NCBI RefSeq assembly: GCF_004210375.1
Contig: NC_134834.1
Coordinates: forward strand, 161,033,290-161,097,289
Direction of reading: 5' to 3'
Origin: Tachypleus tridentatus
Lineage: Eukaryota; Arthropoda; Merostomata; Xiphosura; Limulidae
DNA length: 64,000 nucleotides
The notes below the pieces were generated by a model that ran no database searches, was not told the origin of the DNA, and saw nothing but the letters and a program-made list of their open reading frames with translations. The stretch's first letter is position 1. Each line of letters opens with the position of its first letter. Shown here one piece after another: positions 37,401 through 48,118 of the stretch. The position numbers and the translations under genes are program-made.

Positions 37401-38201
37401 CTTGTTCCTTATAGTTATTTAATAATTTAAAATGTGTGTAATAATAATAACACTATACTAACCATACTATGTTCGCTATATTTTAGAAGGTACTTTATTT
37501 GACCCCTATAACTGTAGTTTTACTATCTTGAAATTTATTATTTAACTTTTTAAACATTTTTATAGTCGTCTGTAAGACCGACCATGTATTGCTTTTGTTT
37601 TATCTTCAATATCATATGTTTCATAGCGGTATAATGAATGCCATCGATTTACTAGGACTGATTAAATAGCAAGTCCTCTCCATTATTGACTGTCAAAACA
37701 TACTTTAACCTGCTGTTTTGGCTAATATAATGGTATCGTAGAGTATAATTCACGAACAGCTCGCTTCATAATCTGGCGAGTATCAGGTTCAGAATGAAAT
37801 GGTTAAAATTGCTCTTTGATTTAATACTGATCACTTCGAACTAAACGCAAAATGGCTGAAATGAAGCGTCATCTAGAAGTTTAGACCGATTATCTTAAGC
37901 TCGAGTTTAGGAATCACCTTTTCCCATCATTTATTTTTTATCGCAAATTTAGTAATCAGTTGCCTCACGCCATCGCTAATGTGCCCATTTTGTAACGTTA
38001 ATCTGGTTTAAATGATTGTAATCGAGTGTGCGTTGTTTTTCATGCGCTTGCAAACATTTTTATCGTGCAACAAACCCCAATTTTAAAATAATAAGCCTTT
38101 TACTTTACAGTTAAACTATCGAGGGGCTAGTTGACTGGTGAAAAACACATATATATGAAATAAATTAAAATATATGTGTAAATTATATACAGAGTATGTG
38201 T
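37401..38201. other. TRP intron, nothing recognised
   Basis: Non-repetitive; no exon fitting TRP. Confidence 0.5.
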
Positions 38202-38321
38202 GTGTGTTTTTGTTATATAGCAAAGCCACATCGGGCTATCTGCTGAGCCCACCGAAGGGAATCGAACCCCTGATTATAGCATTGTAAGTCCGTAGACTTA
38301 CCGCTGTAATAGCGAGGGTCT
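38202..38321 (-). mobile_element. SINE family 3 copy
   Basis: Tail GTTATATAGCAAAGCCACAT; B box GGAATCGAACCCCTGATTAT (as read on +). Confidence 0.8.
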
Positions 38322-38423
38322 GTATACACAGTAAGTTACAAGGTTTATTTCTGATGTAACACTCTATTTGGAACTTTTTATTTTACTTGTTATTTATACC
38401 ACAGATAAGAACTCTTCCCTTGC

Positions 38424-38665
38424 TCAATGGTATGGCCAGTTGGGTTAAGGCGTTCAGTTCGTAATCTGAGGATTGTGGGTTCGAATCCTATGACATCAAA
38501 ACATGCTTGCCTTTTAGTCGTGAGGGCGTTACAACTTTCGGTCAATCCCACTATTCGTTCGTAAAAAGTAGCCCAAGAGTTGGCGATGAGTGTTGATGAC
38601 TAGCTGCCCTCCCTCTAGTCTTACACTGCTAAATTAAAGACAGCTAACGCAGATAGCCTTTACAG
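38424..38665 (+). mobile_element. SINE family 1, copy 9 (3'-incomplete)
   Basis: Head and body present; ends in the TAGCC block without the usual A-rich tail. Confidence 0.85.
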
Positions 38666-39012
38666 CAGGTTTTAATTAATGAATGAATGAAATTATTACA
38701 AAACATTAGATACTATCCTTTTACCTGTGTCAAAGGTAAGTTTATAATGCAGTGGACAATGGCAGTGTCATTGACTGCAACGAACCTCTCAATTTACAAC
38801 GACCTAACAACGGTGCGAAATTAAACGTTGTTTGGAATGGCAGTCAGTGTTAGAATAATAGTTTAGATTCACGTGTATGAGTTGGTTAAACTGTAAAGTA
38901 CGTTGAATGTTGCACTTAATCTTAATTCCAACTCGGATGAATCACACTTTCTACCCAAACCGATCTCACAGCAGTATTTACAACAATAATTAACAAATAT
39001 TTTATTTAGTAA

Positions 39013-39187
39013 CTATGACTCGTGAAGACATCTATTGGCTATATTTTATTTTTTTATTTATTTTGTCCTAGAAACTTCACCGACAGTTTCAAGGCTTAGC
39101 TATGACTTAAGGAGACGTCTGCTGTCTGTACTTTAAGATTTTACTTACTTATTCCAGGAACTTCGTCGACAGTGTCAAAACTTTGCC
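39013..39187 (+). repeat. tandem duplication of the exon 4 acceptor
   Basis: A unit of about 87 bp occurs twice in tandem, diverged. Each copy starts CTATGACT, carries a pyrimidine-rich tract and an AG (39070-39071 and 39156-39157), and then (A/G)AACTTCRYCGACAG-type sequence. Only the second copy leads into the full conserved exon; the first continues into stops. Confidence 0.85.
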
Positions 39188-39328
39188 ACAGTACTCCTTG
39201 ACCACACCCGCAGTTCTTACGAGTTAGAAGCAATTTTGAACTACGACCCCAGTGGTCCAGCTTTCCACCATGGTGACCGAATGCATCTGAGTCGTCTGAA
39301 GCTGGCCATTAGGTACAAACAGAAAAAG
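39158..39328 (+). CDS. trp: TRP/TRPC-family channel, exon 4
   Basis: Phase 0 at both ends (57 codons). It encodes the linker-helix region just before the membrane domain: ELRRQCQNFATVLLDHTRSS, YELEAILNYDPSGP, GDRMHLSRLKLAIRYKQKK. All of this is strongly conserved in arthropod TRP/TRP-gamma. The acceptor is TTATTCCAG (39149-39157). The donor is AAG|GCAAGT at 39329, a GC-AG intron with otherwise perfect consensus. The next family exon (the FVAH-type segment leading into the transmembrane core) was not found in the remaining 24 kb. Confidence 0.9.
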
Positions 39329-39544
39329 GCAAGTTAGTTCTGTCTAAAGGTACACGATAGATATCTTACCAAAGCCAAAGGACCTCCTGTCGGTTCTACA
39401 CATTGGAAGAACTGCTTACATTCAACAAGTTTAGTGTAACATATCTCCACTGCAGTTTTACAGTTGTCAAACAACTTTTATTATATGGTCAAATAAAATA
39501 GAAACCGAAAAATAGGTCAAAATTTATCCTTTATCACAACAACC

Positions 39545-39826
39545 TAGGCCCAACATGGCCATATGATTAAGGAGCTCGACTCGTAATCTGAGGATCTCGG
39601 GCTCGAATCTCAGACGCACCAACCATGCTTGCCCTTTTAGACGTGGGGGCATTATACTGATACGGTCAATCCTGCTATTCTTCAGTAAAAGAGTAGCTTA
39701 AGTGTTGTCGGTGAGTGATGATGACTAGCTACCTTCCCTCTAGTATTATACTGTTAAATTAAAGATGGCTAGCGCAGATAGCCCTTGTTTACCTTTGCGC
39801 GAAATTCAAAAATAAACACAAAAACC
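39545..39826 (+). mobile_element. SINE family 1, copy 10
   Basis: Full-length + strand copy with moderate divergence. Confidence 0.9.
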
Positions 39827-39964
39827 ACGTTTATTTTATAAAGCTGAAATATAAGGAGAAAAGAGTTACAGTTGTAGTGTTCATAGTTATTGCTTATGAA
39901 CAGCATGCAGAGGAGGAATCTTCCTCACCAGAATCGTTAATCTGATCAATTCATATTTTATGTG

Positions 39965-40357
39965 AATAATTTAATACAGATATGTTCCTGGAACAGGAAA
40001 GGCGGAGCCACTGCTGAACTAATAATTCAATACAGATGTGTTCCTGGAACAGGAAAGGCGGAGCCACTGCTGAACTAATAATTCAATACAGATGTGTCCC
40101 TGGAACAGGAAAGGTGGAGCCACTGCTGAACTAATAATTCAATACAGATATGTCCCTGTAACAGGAAAGGTGGAGCCACTGCTGAACTAATAATTCAATA
40201 CAAATGTGTCCCTTGAACAGGAAAGGTGGAGCCACTGCTGAACTAATAATTCAATACAAATGTGTCCCTTGAACAGGAAAGGTGGAGCCACTGCTGAACT
40301 AATAATTCAATACAAATGTGTCCCTTGAACAGGAAAGGTGGAGCCACTGCTGAACTT
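39965..40357 (+). repeat. minisatellite, 56-bp unit
   Basis: Seven copies with the blocks AATAATTCAATACAGATGTG, CCTGGAACAGGAAAGG and GGAGCCACTGCTGAACT. High identity between copies. Confidence 0.95.
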
Positions 40358-40423
40358 TGCAGCACGGTTAAATAAAAACAGTAAATGTTTCAAGATGTCT
40401 AATGGAGAAGCTGGAGAATTGTT

Positions 40424-40703
40424 TGTCTGTCAGTTTTGAAATTCACGTAAAGCTATACGAGGGTTATCTGCGCTAGCCATCCATAATTTAGCAGTGTAAG
40501 ACTAAAGGGATGGCAGCTAGCTGGTCATCACCACCCACCGCTAACTCTTGGGCCACTCTTTACTAACGAATAGTGGGATTGATGGTTACTTTATAACGCC
40601 CCACAACTATAAAACGAACATGTTTCGTACGACGGGAATTCGAACCTACGACTCTCGGATTACTCGTCGAGGGCCCTAACCAACCACATGGCCGTGTGGG
40701 ACC
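40424..40703 (-). mobile_element. SINE family 1, copy 11
   Basis: Diverged full-length - strand copy; CTGGAGAA occurs on both sides and may be the target duplication. Confidence 0.88.
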
Positions 40704-41799
40704 TAAACTGGAGAAAGCAGCGTCATATTCCTTCGACAAAGACAGATAGAAAGTAAAGGACAATTAAAAAATATTTTCTCCCTAGACAAATAAAAATTAG
40801 ATAATAATTACTGTATTAACCACAGAGACATTAGTTGTTAATGTTACTAAATAGATATTAATTAGTGTATTAACCACATAGCCATTAGTTGTTAACGTTA
40901 CTAAATAGATGTTAAATACTATATTAATAACACTGACACCAGTTAATTAATGTTACCTGTAGTTCTTTTAAAAATTTGTAAAGAGAAACTTGAACATAAG
41001 TTAGAAGCTATTTAAAAATAAATAAAAAAATTCAGACACAGAACATTGATCAATTCGAAGGAGAAGTGAATATAACTGGAAACTTCACACTTTTTACCTT
41101 TGAAATTGAAGTTAGCAGAATGTATTTTACTTTAACCGCGACATAACGGCTCTAAAATTTCTTAAGTACAAACTTTGAACTCATGGCTTCTCGTCCCTAA
41201 AGATGTTTCGTCCATCACTCGTATTGTTGTCATATTTAATGTTACCAATACAAAAAAGCTTATTTTTTGCAGAAAATTAATAAAATTGTTTTAACCACAA
41301 GTGATAAGTTATTTTTAGCTGCGGCATAACGGCTTTAAGATTGATGTATTTAACTAGGCCTAAGGTTTCACAGATTAATTTACTGTAATCCTGCCAAAAA
41401 GAATTTCAAGTGCCGCATCTGTTGAGAATTTTCTCTTGCTTCCTTTTTAGCTGAGCACGCTATTTCCTAGAAATAGCACAAAGCCACCCATTAACAGTAG
41501 AATTAATTCTCCTATAATTTGCGAGAAACGCTTGACAAATACCCTTTTGTAATTGTACTGTTTTAAGTAGCTAAGGATCTTATTTTTAATGGGGTATCTT
41601 TCCTCGGATAACCAACTATTCTTTACTGAATATCTCTAAAATATATCATTGTGGCAACGGTGAATATTCATGAAACCAATAACCAACGTTAGTAGTATTA
41701 CTAACGAAGAAATTCTTAATTTATCTCGGGAAAAATAAAACCTTCAACGAATTGAAAACTAAACTATTAAGTCAGTCGTGACGAATAACCACAAAATAT
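40704..41799. other. intergenic or intronic stretch, nothing recognised
   Basis: A short diverged tandem duplication lies near 40795-40945 (TGTATTAACCACA, GTTAATGTTACTAAATAGAT). No exon. Confidence 0.5.
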
Positions 41800-44772
41800 C
41801 TTATGCAGAGGCGTAGATCCTGGGGGGTATGGGTGGGATACACCCCCCTTCATTTTAGGTGGGGGTATGTGGCATACAATCATCCCCCCTACAGTTTAGT
41901 CTGTTGAATTGTTTTATTGCATCACAGACCTACAAATTGTGTGTTTGTTCTTGTGATTCTCGTGTTCTTACCAATCGAATTACATAATTAGGCCTAGATG
42001 TAGGCTTTTCAGTAGCCGAAATGTACATCTTTAATATAGGCGTGCTTCTAAGCTTTTCGATCTAAGCGATAGTTCGTAAGTATCAGTCAGTAAGCCTAAG
42101 TATACATGATAGGCTTGCAAGCACTATTACAGAATCTACCTACGTTTTGTACGTAGTGTAAGATAAAGTAAAATTTTTATCACAAAAGATTGAACAGAGC
42201 TTGAAATTCGAAAATATTACTCCCAAGCGTAAACTCCTGTGATCTAGATCTGGCAGTCCATTTGTAGCTTGTAGCTGCATCAATCATATGTGTATATTGT
42301 GCGGTTTTCCTACGTCATTTGTTCTTATGCATGTCTAGCCGCTTTTATTGTCGAACGCCTTACTCTCCTTAGCTGCCGAATCCGCTGACCATAGTGTACA
42401 GTTAACGACAGGTTCGAGCCGCTTGGACCAGACGCGCTCTACATCACCCCCTTCCGCTCCCTTTAGTCTAAGCCTCAATTTTACAACAGGGCTCATTAGA
42501 ACTGTGTTTGTGGCCCTCATTAATCCGTGAAATTTCAGATTATCACCGCCCTCTAATAAAGTGCTGGTGCTTTATGGTAAAAGAGCAATATATTTTCTTA
42601 TCATAGATAGTAAAAAATATTGTGTTTTCTTGTACAATTAGAACACAAAAGGAGCGATTTCAACGGCCTGAAGCCTCTACTCGAATTGTATTGCTAGTTT
42701 TTTAGGTGTTTTTATTTAATAGACGTGCTTATAGACATTATATCACAACGTGTTTGCCTTTTGATGAGCTTTAACAGGAATATGATATACTTGTAATTGT
42801 TTAAGTATTTTTCGAGAAACTTGCAATTACTTGTGTTGTAACTAGCACACATTATTGTCTCAGCGATGCCCAGACGGTCAGTCGGCTCGGTAGTTATTGT
42901 GAGGTTCGCGCGTTCGACTTAAATACATTGTACAGTTCAGTCCTACTTCCATTCTGTTCTATCTTCGTTCGTTGTACGTTGGAGTTTTCAATAAAGACTG
43001 TATTTTAGCCTGTTGAGTCATCTGGGAAACATATTCCAATTATGACAAGCAAGCGTCTAAAACTTTCCGATATTAGACAGTTCTACAAGCCAGTTACTAG
43101 TACTACAAGTGACAATGTAGATGCAGATAATCCAACCACCTTAAGTAAAGGAATAGAAACTTGTTATACAGAGGAAATACCATGTTCATCAGAGGACGAG
43201 TCTGAAAATGCTTGTGCAACTATTGCACATCATGAACCACCAGATAGTTGTGAAACAAGTTTGTGCAGTAATGAAAAATCTGACACTCCACAGATGCAGT
43301 GTGGAAAACCATATCATCCAGATGCACAACTAATACCACGATAGAAAGCAAAATCTCAAAATATCAACTTCCAGGGCAAGTGGTTTGATGAGTTCCCATG
43401 ACTGCACTTCGACAATCAGACTCAAAAAGTCATATGCTTTCATTGTGCCAAGGCGGAAAATAGAGGTCTTTTTACAGGGAAATTGGAGAGGTCAGTGGAG
43501 TATACCTTCATATCCACCGATTTTTGCAACTGGAAAAAGGCAAAACAGAAATTCAACGAACACCAGTCCTCCTCTCAGCACAGATTCGCTATACCTCAAG
43601 AAGGTTCACTTGATGTAACTTCAGTGACTGTCCAGCTACATGATGGAAAAAAGAAGCAGCAAAAGAAGTCTAGCCAAAATATTCAGAAGTTTACATTTCT
43701 TACTGCGTCAAGGTTTAGCATTACGTGGACATACTGATACGGAGGGGAACTTCCTGCAGTTAATGAAGCTCCTGGAAGAGGAAGATCCTGAGTTGACAGC
43801 CTACTTGTCAAAGAAAACCACATTTGCATCACCCCAGGCTCAGAATGAAATAATGGAGATGTTCAGCCATCAAATACTGAGGAACATAGCACATGAAGTG
43901 CAGCAAAGTAAAATCTTTGCATTAATGGTTGATGGTACTCAAGATGTTACAGGTGCTGAACAGGAAGCAATATGTGTATGATATGTAGATGAGAACCTTG
44001 ACATCCATGAAACATTTCTTGTTTTGTACAGTGTTTCCAATAAACTGGTGAAACAATGTGAATGTGAACGCAGCTTTTCTGCATTAAGACGGTTGAAGAC
44101 GTGGTTAAGTTAAACTATGTCTCAGTGCTGCCTCAACCATGTGGCAGTTTGTTACACTCACAAAGATGAGGTGAACAAGCTAAATACAGAAAAGCTTATG
44201 AAAGAATTCATAAACATATCGTCACAAAGGAGGTTTGTGAACATGTAAACTAGAGGACTAAATGAATCTTACTTCAATGAAAAGTATGAATAATTGTGTG
44301 CTACATTGTATTGATGTGTAATTTTCAAGAGCTTGCAAAGACATTTTAATTATTTTTATCAAACAACATGAACAGTTTTTCAGTAGGTATAAACTTATCA
44401 AGGGTAATTAATAATTTTATTGATGTTTGAAAGCATAATTCATGCAATGAAAGTTATTAGTAACCTTGTCAAGTATAATGGCCCTCTTTTATACTGTGCA
44501 GTGTGCAGGAATAAATTCATGTGGCAGTTAATTTGTGACACATTTGTCTTTATTCTACTGACATTTTGAAAACTGTTCACAACACCTCACTTATACAAAC
44601 CTACATGGAAACCTTGAAGTATCATGGCAACAAGATTACTCTGTGACTGCATGTTTACAGCTTTCAGGTTCACGTAATCAGAGATTACAAATTTGCAAAT
44701 TGAACAGTCAACAGAAGTGGTTGCAAAAATCATCTCCCCCATCGGGTGTAAAAAATCTACGCCCTGCTTATG
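41800..44772 (+). mobile_element. hAT transposon (ZMYM1-like/DUF4371), ends present
   Basis: The element is about 41806-44766. Its ends are inverted (CAGAGGCGTAGAT at left, ATCTACGCCCTG at right), followed inside by a C/G-run-rich subterminal region. CTTATG lies on both sides (41800-41805 and 44767-44772); hAT elements make 8-bp duplications, so two positions have changed or the exact ends differ. The left 1.2 kb is non-coding and the ORF remnant occupies 43042-44250. Confidence 0.88.
43042..44248 (+). pseudogene. ZMYM1-like hAT transposase, multiply broken
   Basis: Begins MTSKRLKLSDIRQFYKP, the usual start of TTF-type/ZMYM1-like transposases. It continues in the same frame past a TAG (43342-43344) into a TTF-type zinc-finger region (GKWFDEFP then a TGA where Trp is expected, VICFHCAKAENRGLF, CNWKKAKQKFNEHQSSSQH). 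The frame shifts near 43680 into the DUF4371 region (QGLALRGHTDTEGNFLQLMK, IFALMVDGTQDVTGAEQEAI). A TGA at about 43979 replaces a likely Arg codon. Most of the catalytic domain is then missing and the sequence resumes in the C-terminal hAT dimerisation segment (CECERSFSALRRLKTWL). It cannot encode an active transposase. Confidence 0.9.
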
Positions 44773-45921
44773 ACCTTTAATACAAGAAAACAATGCAACT
44801 TATTATGTTATAAAGCAATGCAATGTTTTCTTTTAGAATGCTACTAAAAATTACATGCTACAAAAATCAGATTATTAAATAAGAATACAAAAAATAAAAC
44901 CTGGTATTTAATTTAACAACATATACTTATAGCTCAGATACTCTAATCTGACTGCATGCATTACCAAACTGAAACTTTAAAAACCTAACTCAAAGCTTTT
45001 GTTTACTTTGTAGTAGATAATTATTAAAATAGTATGTATTGGTAAAAGCATTTTTCTGCAAGTTGAAATTATATATTATATTAAACACAGTACTTTTATT
45101 TTCATAAATATTAACAAAAAATACTGATGATTAACTTAAATTTTTCAAAAATCATATGTACGTTTTTTTCCATGCTTAAAACAAATCAGTTTATAACAAT
45201 GGGCCACTTTCTGTGAACTTTCTTTCAAAGTACAGGAAAAATTCGCATTTATTGTTTATAGTATTTAGTACAAGTGCATATATAGATATTATTAGATTAT
45301 CTGTATGGAGGTTATAATGTCACATTCTTTACTTTAATTCTTATATTTCCCAATACACTTCTCAAACTGAAACACTTCAATTACTGTATATAATCTCTCT
45401 CTTTTTTTCCTACAAAGTGAAGCCTCGTTTATGTAGAGCAAAATTAACAAATATATCTCTCAGTTCTTCAGTACAACAACCACCTTGATACATGACATTT
45501 TTTCTACACATCATTACTTCAACATGTATGAAAGTTTTTGAAACACGAAATCCATCGGTGAGTACTTATCATTATAAACTTGTTTTACTCTGATTCATGA
45601 CTTAACACATTAACATTAGTAAAAATGTTACTTTATTATAAAACAGAAGTTTTTATCCATCTATTAACATTTAAAGGAAAATGCCTCAGCCAGAAAAGAA
45701 AAAACAACCTTAAATAATCATTTAATATTTTTCTCAGATGCTTGTTTTTTTGTGAAAGACTTGACTAAATTGCAGAATTTTACTTTTAATATAGAAAAAA
45801 TTTATGACATTATTAATCTTATAACATATTTGTATTTTTTAAGTTCACAAGGCATTACATAATCTTAGTTATTTAATTAGCATGTTTGGGAAGAAGTGAT
45901 TTATAGAAGGAATAGCTTTTT
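44773..45921. other. intergenic stretch, nothing recognised
   Basis: AT-rich; no coding signal. Confidence 0.5.
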
Positions 45922-46048
45922 GTTTGTTTGTTTAGAACTAAACTCAAAGTTACACAGTAGGCTAGCTGTGCTTTGCCCACCATGGGTATCAAAATCCAGT
46001 ATTTAGCACTGTGAGTCCCCAGATATACCACTGTGCCACTGGGGGGAG
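45922..46048 (-). mobile_element. SINE family 2 copy
   Basis: Tail GAACTAAACTCAAAGTTACA at left; head ending GTGCCACTGGGGGG at right. Confidence 0.85.
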
Positions 46049-47121
46049 GCAAGGGAATAGCTTCAAAACTATCAATATTATATCAAGTACATTAATTATC
46101 AAAGGCAATCAAAATCAAGACTATAAAACAATAATAAACAAGAAAATTTCAAAACTTGTTTTTAATTTAAAAACAAAACTTGTAGCACCTTCTAGATGTA
46201 ATCCAAATGTCTTGATAGAGATTGCCTGTGGTAATAGCACCAAAAAGCATTGGGGATATCCAATCTGTCAGACAAAATCCAAAAAGGAAATAAGAAAACA
46301 GTCATGAGTCATGGAAAATTAATTAAGAGTACAGAGTTGAGAGACTGTTGGAATAAGCACTCATGACCTCTGGATTACAACTGGAAAGTGCAACAAATAT
46401 TTTATAAAAAGAAAAAAGTTCTGAAATCTTGAACTTGTGATCAAGCAATAGAAAAAAAGTAAAAAAATTACATTTTGAGAAGTTTATATTTCATTTATCT
46501 TTAAGAAATCTGAGCAAAATTAAGCTTGAAAAACTGTATTGACTCAATGAATTCCACAAATGATTCCTACGTAAAATTACAGATGTCTTACTTCAAGTCT
46601 TTCCATTCATTGGTTATATTGTGTAAAATCCAATAATTTTTAACATTGATAAGGGAAACTTAATTTATTCTATACCTGCCATAATTGACATGAACAATTA
46701 GGTGATAAAAAAACTTGTAAAAAAACAAAACAAAGAAACATGCATGACACACATACACACCACTTTCATGTTTCTTTTTTGTTTTGTTTTTAATAAAAAA
46801 AATATTTTTAGCATAAATATCACACATAAACATTTAGCTTAAGTACTTAAAGCAACTTCTGTTCTATGGTGCTGAAGATAAACCTGACAATTAGCAAGTG
46901 ACTTAGTAACTAGATTGTTATCAAGTTAGAAAATACATGGGCTACCAGATGTTTAATTTAAAACAGGTAATTATGAAGAAACCAAAACTGTTGCATAATT
47001 TTATCTTGTTCTCTAATGATTCAAAATGAAAAATTATTTAATAATAAAAATGGTGCTATGCAAGTTATTGTTTTGGTTGTTTATGAAAATGTCTGTAAAA
47101 TGCACCTTCAGAATACTGGCA
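46049..47121 (-). other. region beyond the - strand stop codon (3' untranslated or intergenic)
   Basis: AT-rich. A small imperfect inverted repeat lies at about 46718-46793 (AAAACAAAACAAAGAAACAT and its complement). No polyadenylation site could be fixed. Confidence 0.4.
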
Positions 47122-47274
47122 TTAAGAAAAAACACTAAAATTGGACCAAACGTCTAATGAAGATGGAGAAGAGATATCAGATGCAATCAATGGAGGGTTC
47201 CAAATGTCAAAGGTTTGAAACAGGTTGAAGCTATCAGTTGATAGAGTTGAAGTAATTGATGGGGGCATTGGAAC
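47122..47274 (-). CDS. terminal coding exon, unrecognised tail
   Basis: Acceptor TTTCCAG at 47275-47281 (- strand) is followed by 50 codons, starting VPMPPSITSTLSTDSFNLFQ and ending VWSNFSVFS, then TAA (47122-47124). Starts in phase 0, matching the phase-0 end of the exon at 47939-48118. The peptide is rich in Ser and Thr with scattered aromatic residues and has no membrane segment. I do not recognise the family. It is the last exon of a - strand gene, probably the one whose N-terminal exons lie at 56676-62956. Confidence 0.6.
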   Translation of the reverse strand, partial: VPMPPSITSTLSTDSFNLFQTFDIWNPPLIASDISSPSSLDVWSNFSVFS

Positions 47275-47938
47275 CTGGAAATAAATAAAATTTTCTGAAA
47301 TGACATTAAGACTTTTATCATGTTGTAAGATAGGTGTGCATTACCAGGAACATGCTAACAGATTTTTATAATTAGAATAATGCATGATCTTTCCCATTCC
47401 ATAATATTCTTTTAACATCATGACAAAAGAAAAAAAGTGTTATTAAGTTATTGACAAAATACATTTTTTAATCTAAGAAAAATATAATGCAACCAGGCAT
47501 TTAACTTTTCATAATACAGTTATATAATGCATCAGAACGTGATTTCGTATCCTCTTCAATAGATACAGTTTAACTAAAACTAAAATTATTACATTTCACT
47601 TACAAACACCTTTCTCATTTTTTGGTTTGAAAATTCTGAAAACTTAATATCAAGTCAATTAATCCAATAATACTTTTTTTTTTACATAAATGAGTTTGGA
47701 TTCTGATAGAACACAGTAAATAACTGAAGAATGGACATATGAACTATTATCACATATAACTAGGCAAATATAAAGTGAAGTAGTAAACGTAGGTCTTCCC
47801 CATTCATACATATATGAAGAATTATGGTTGAAATTTAGGGAATTTTTGGATAAAAAATATTTAAGTTGTTAAGAAAGTTCAGTGATTACGTTTTACCAAA
47901 GTCATAAAATCTCTTGAGCTAACATACAATGATTTTAC

Positions 47939-48118
47939 CTCAACAAACCCAGACTCTTCAAATACTTCCTGATCTCTTTCAGTGGTATTCAAATTAGCAT
48001 TATCCAAATTCAATAATGGTTGAGCAAATGTGGAACTGTTTGCTGTTGGCCAGATACTAGATAAAGAATTCCTACTGCTATCTACAACAGAACTCCAAAA
48101 GTGACTAGAAGCTTTGGG
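47939..48118 (-). CDS. penultimate coding exon, Ser-rich, unrecognised
   Basis: 60 codons, phase 0 at both ends, with acceptor GACTGCCATAG and donor GAG|GTAAAATC. Starts PKASSHFWSSVVDSSRNSLS and ends EVFEESGFVE; with the next exon it reads SGFVEVPMPPS. The acidic-aromatic stretch resembles short linear interaction motifs in general, but nothing specific can be claimed. It joins phase 0 to the anoctamin-type exon 2, though that join is inferred; an unseen exon in between, or a separate gene, is possible. Confidence 0.6.

Noticed and set aside
46011-46307. 98-codon + strand open frame
   Set aside because: It begins inside a SINE and continues in low-complexity Lys/Asn/Ile-rich sequence.
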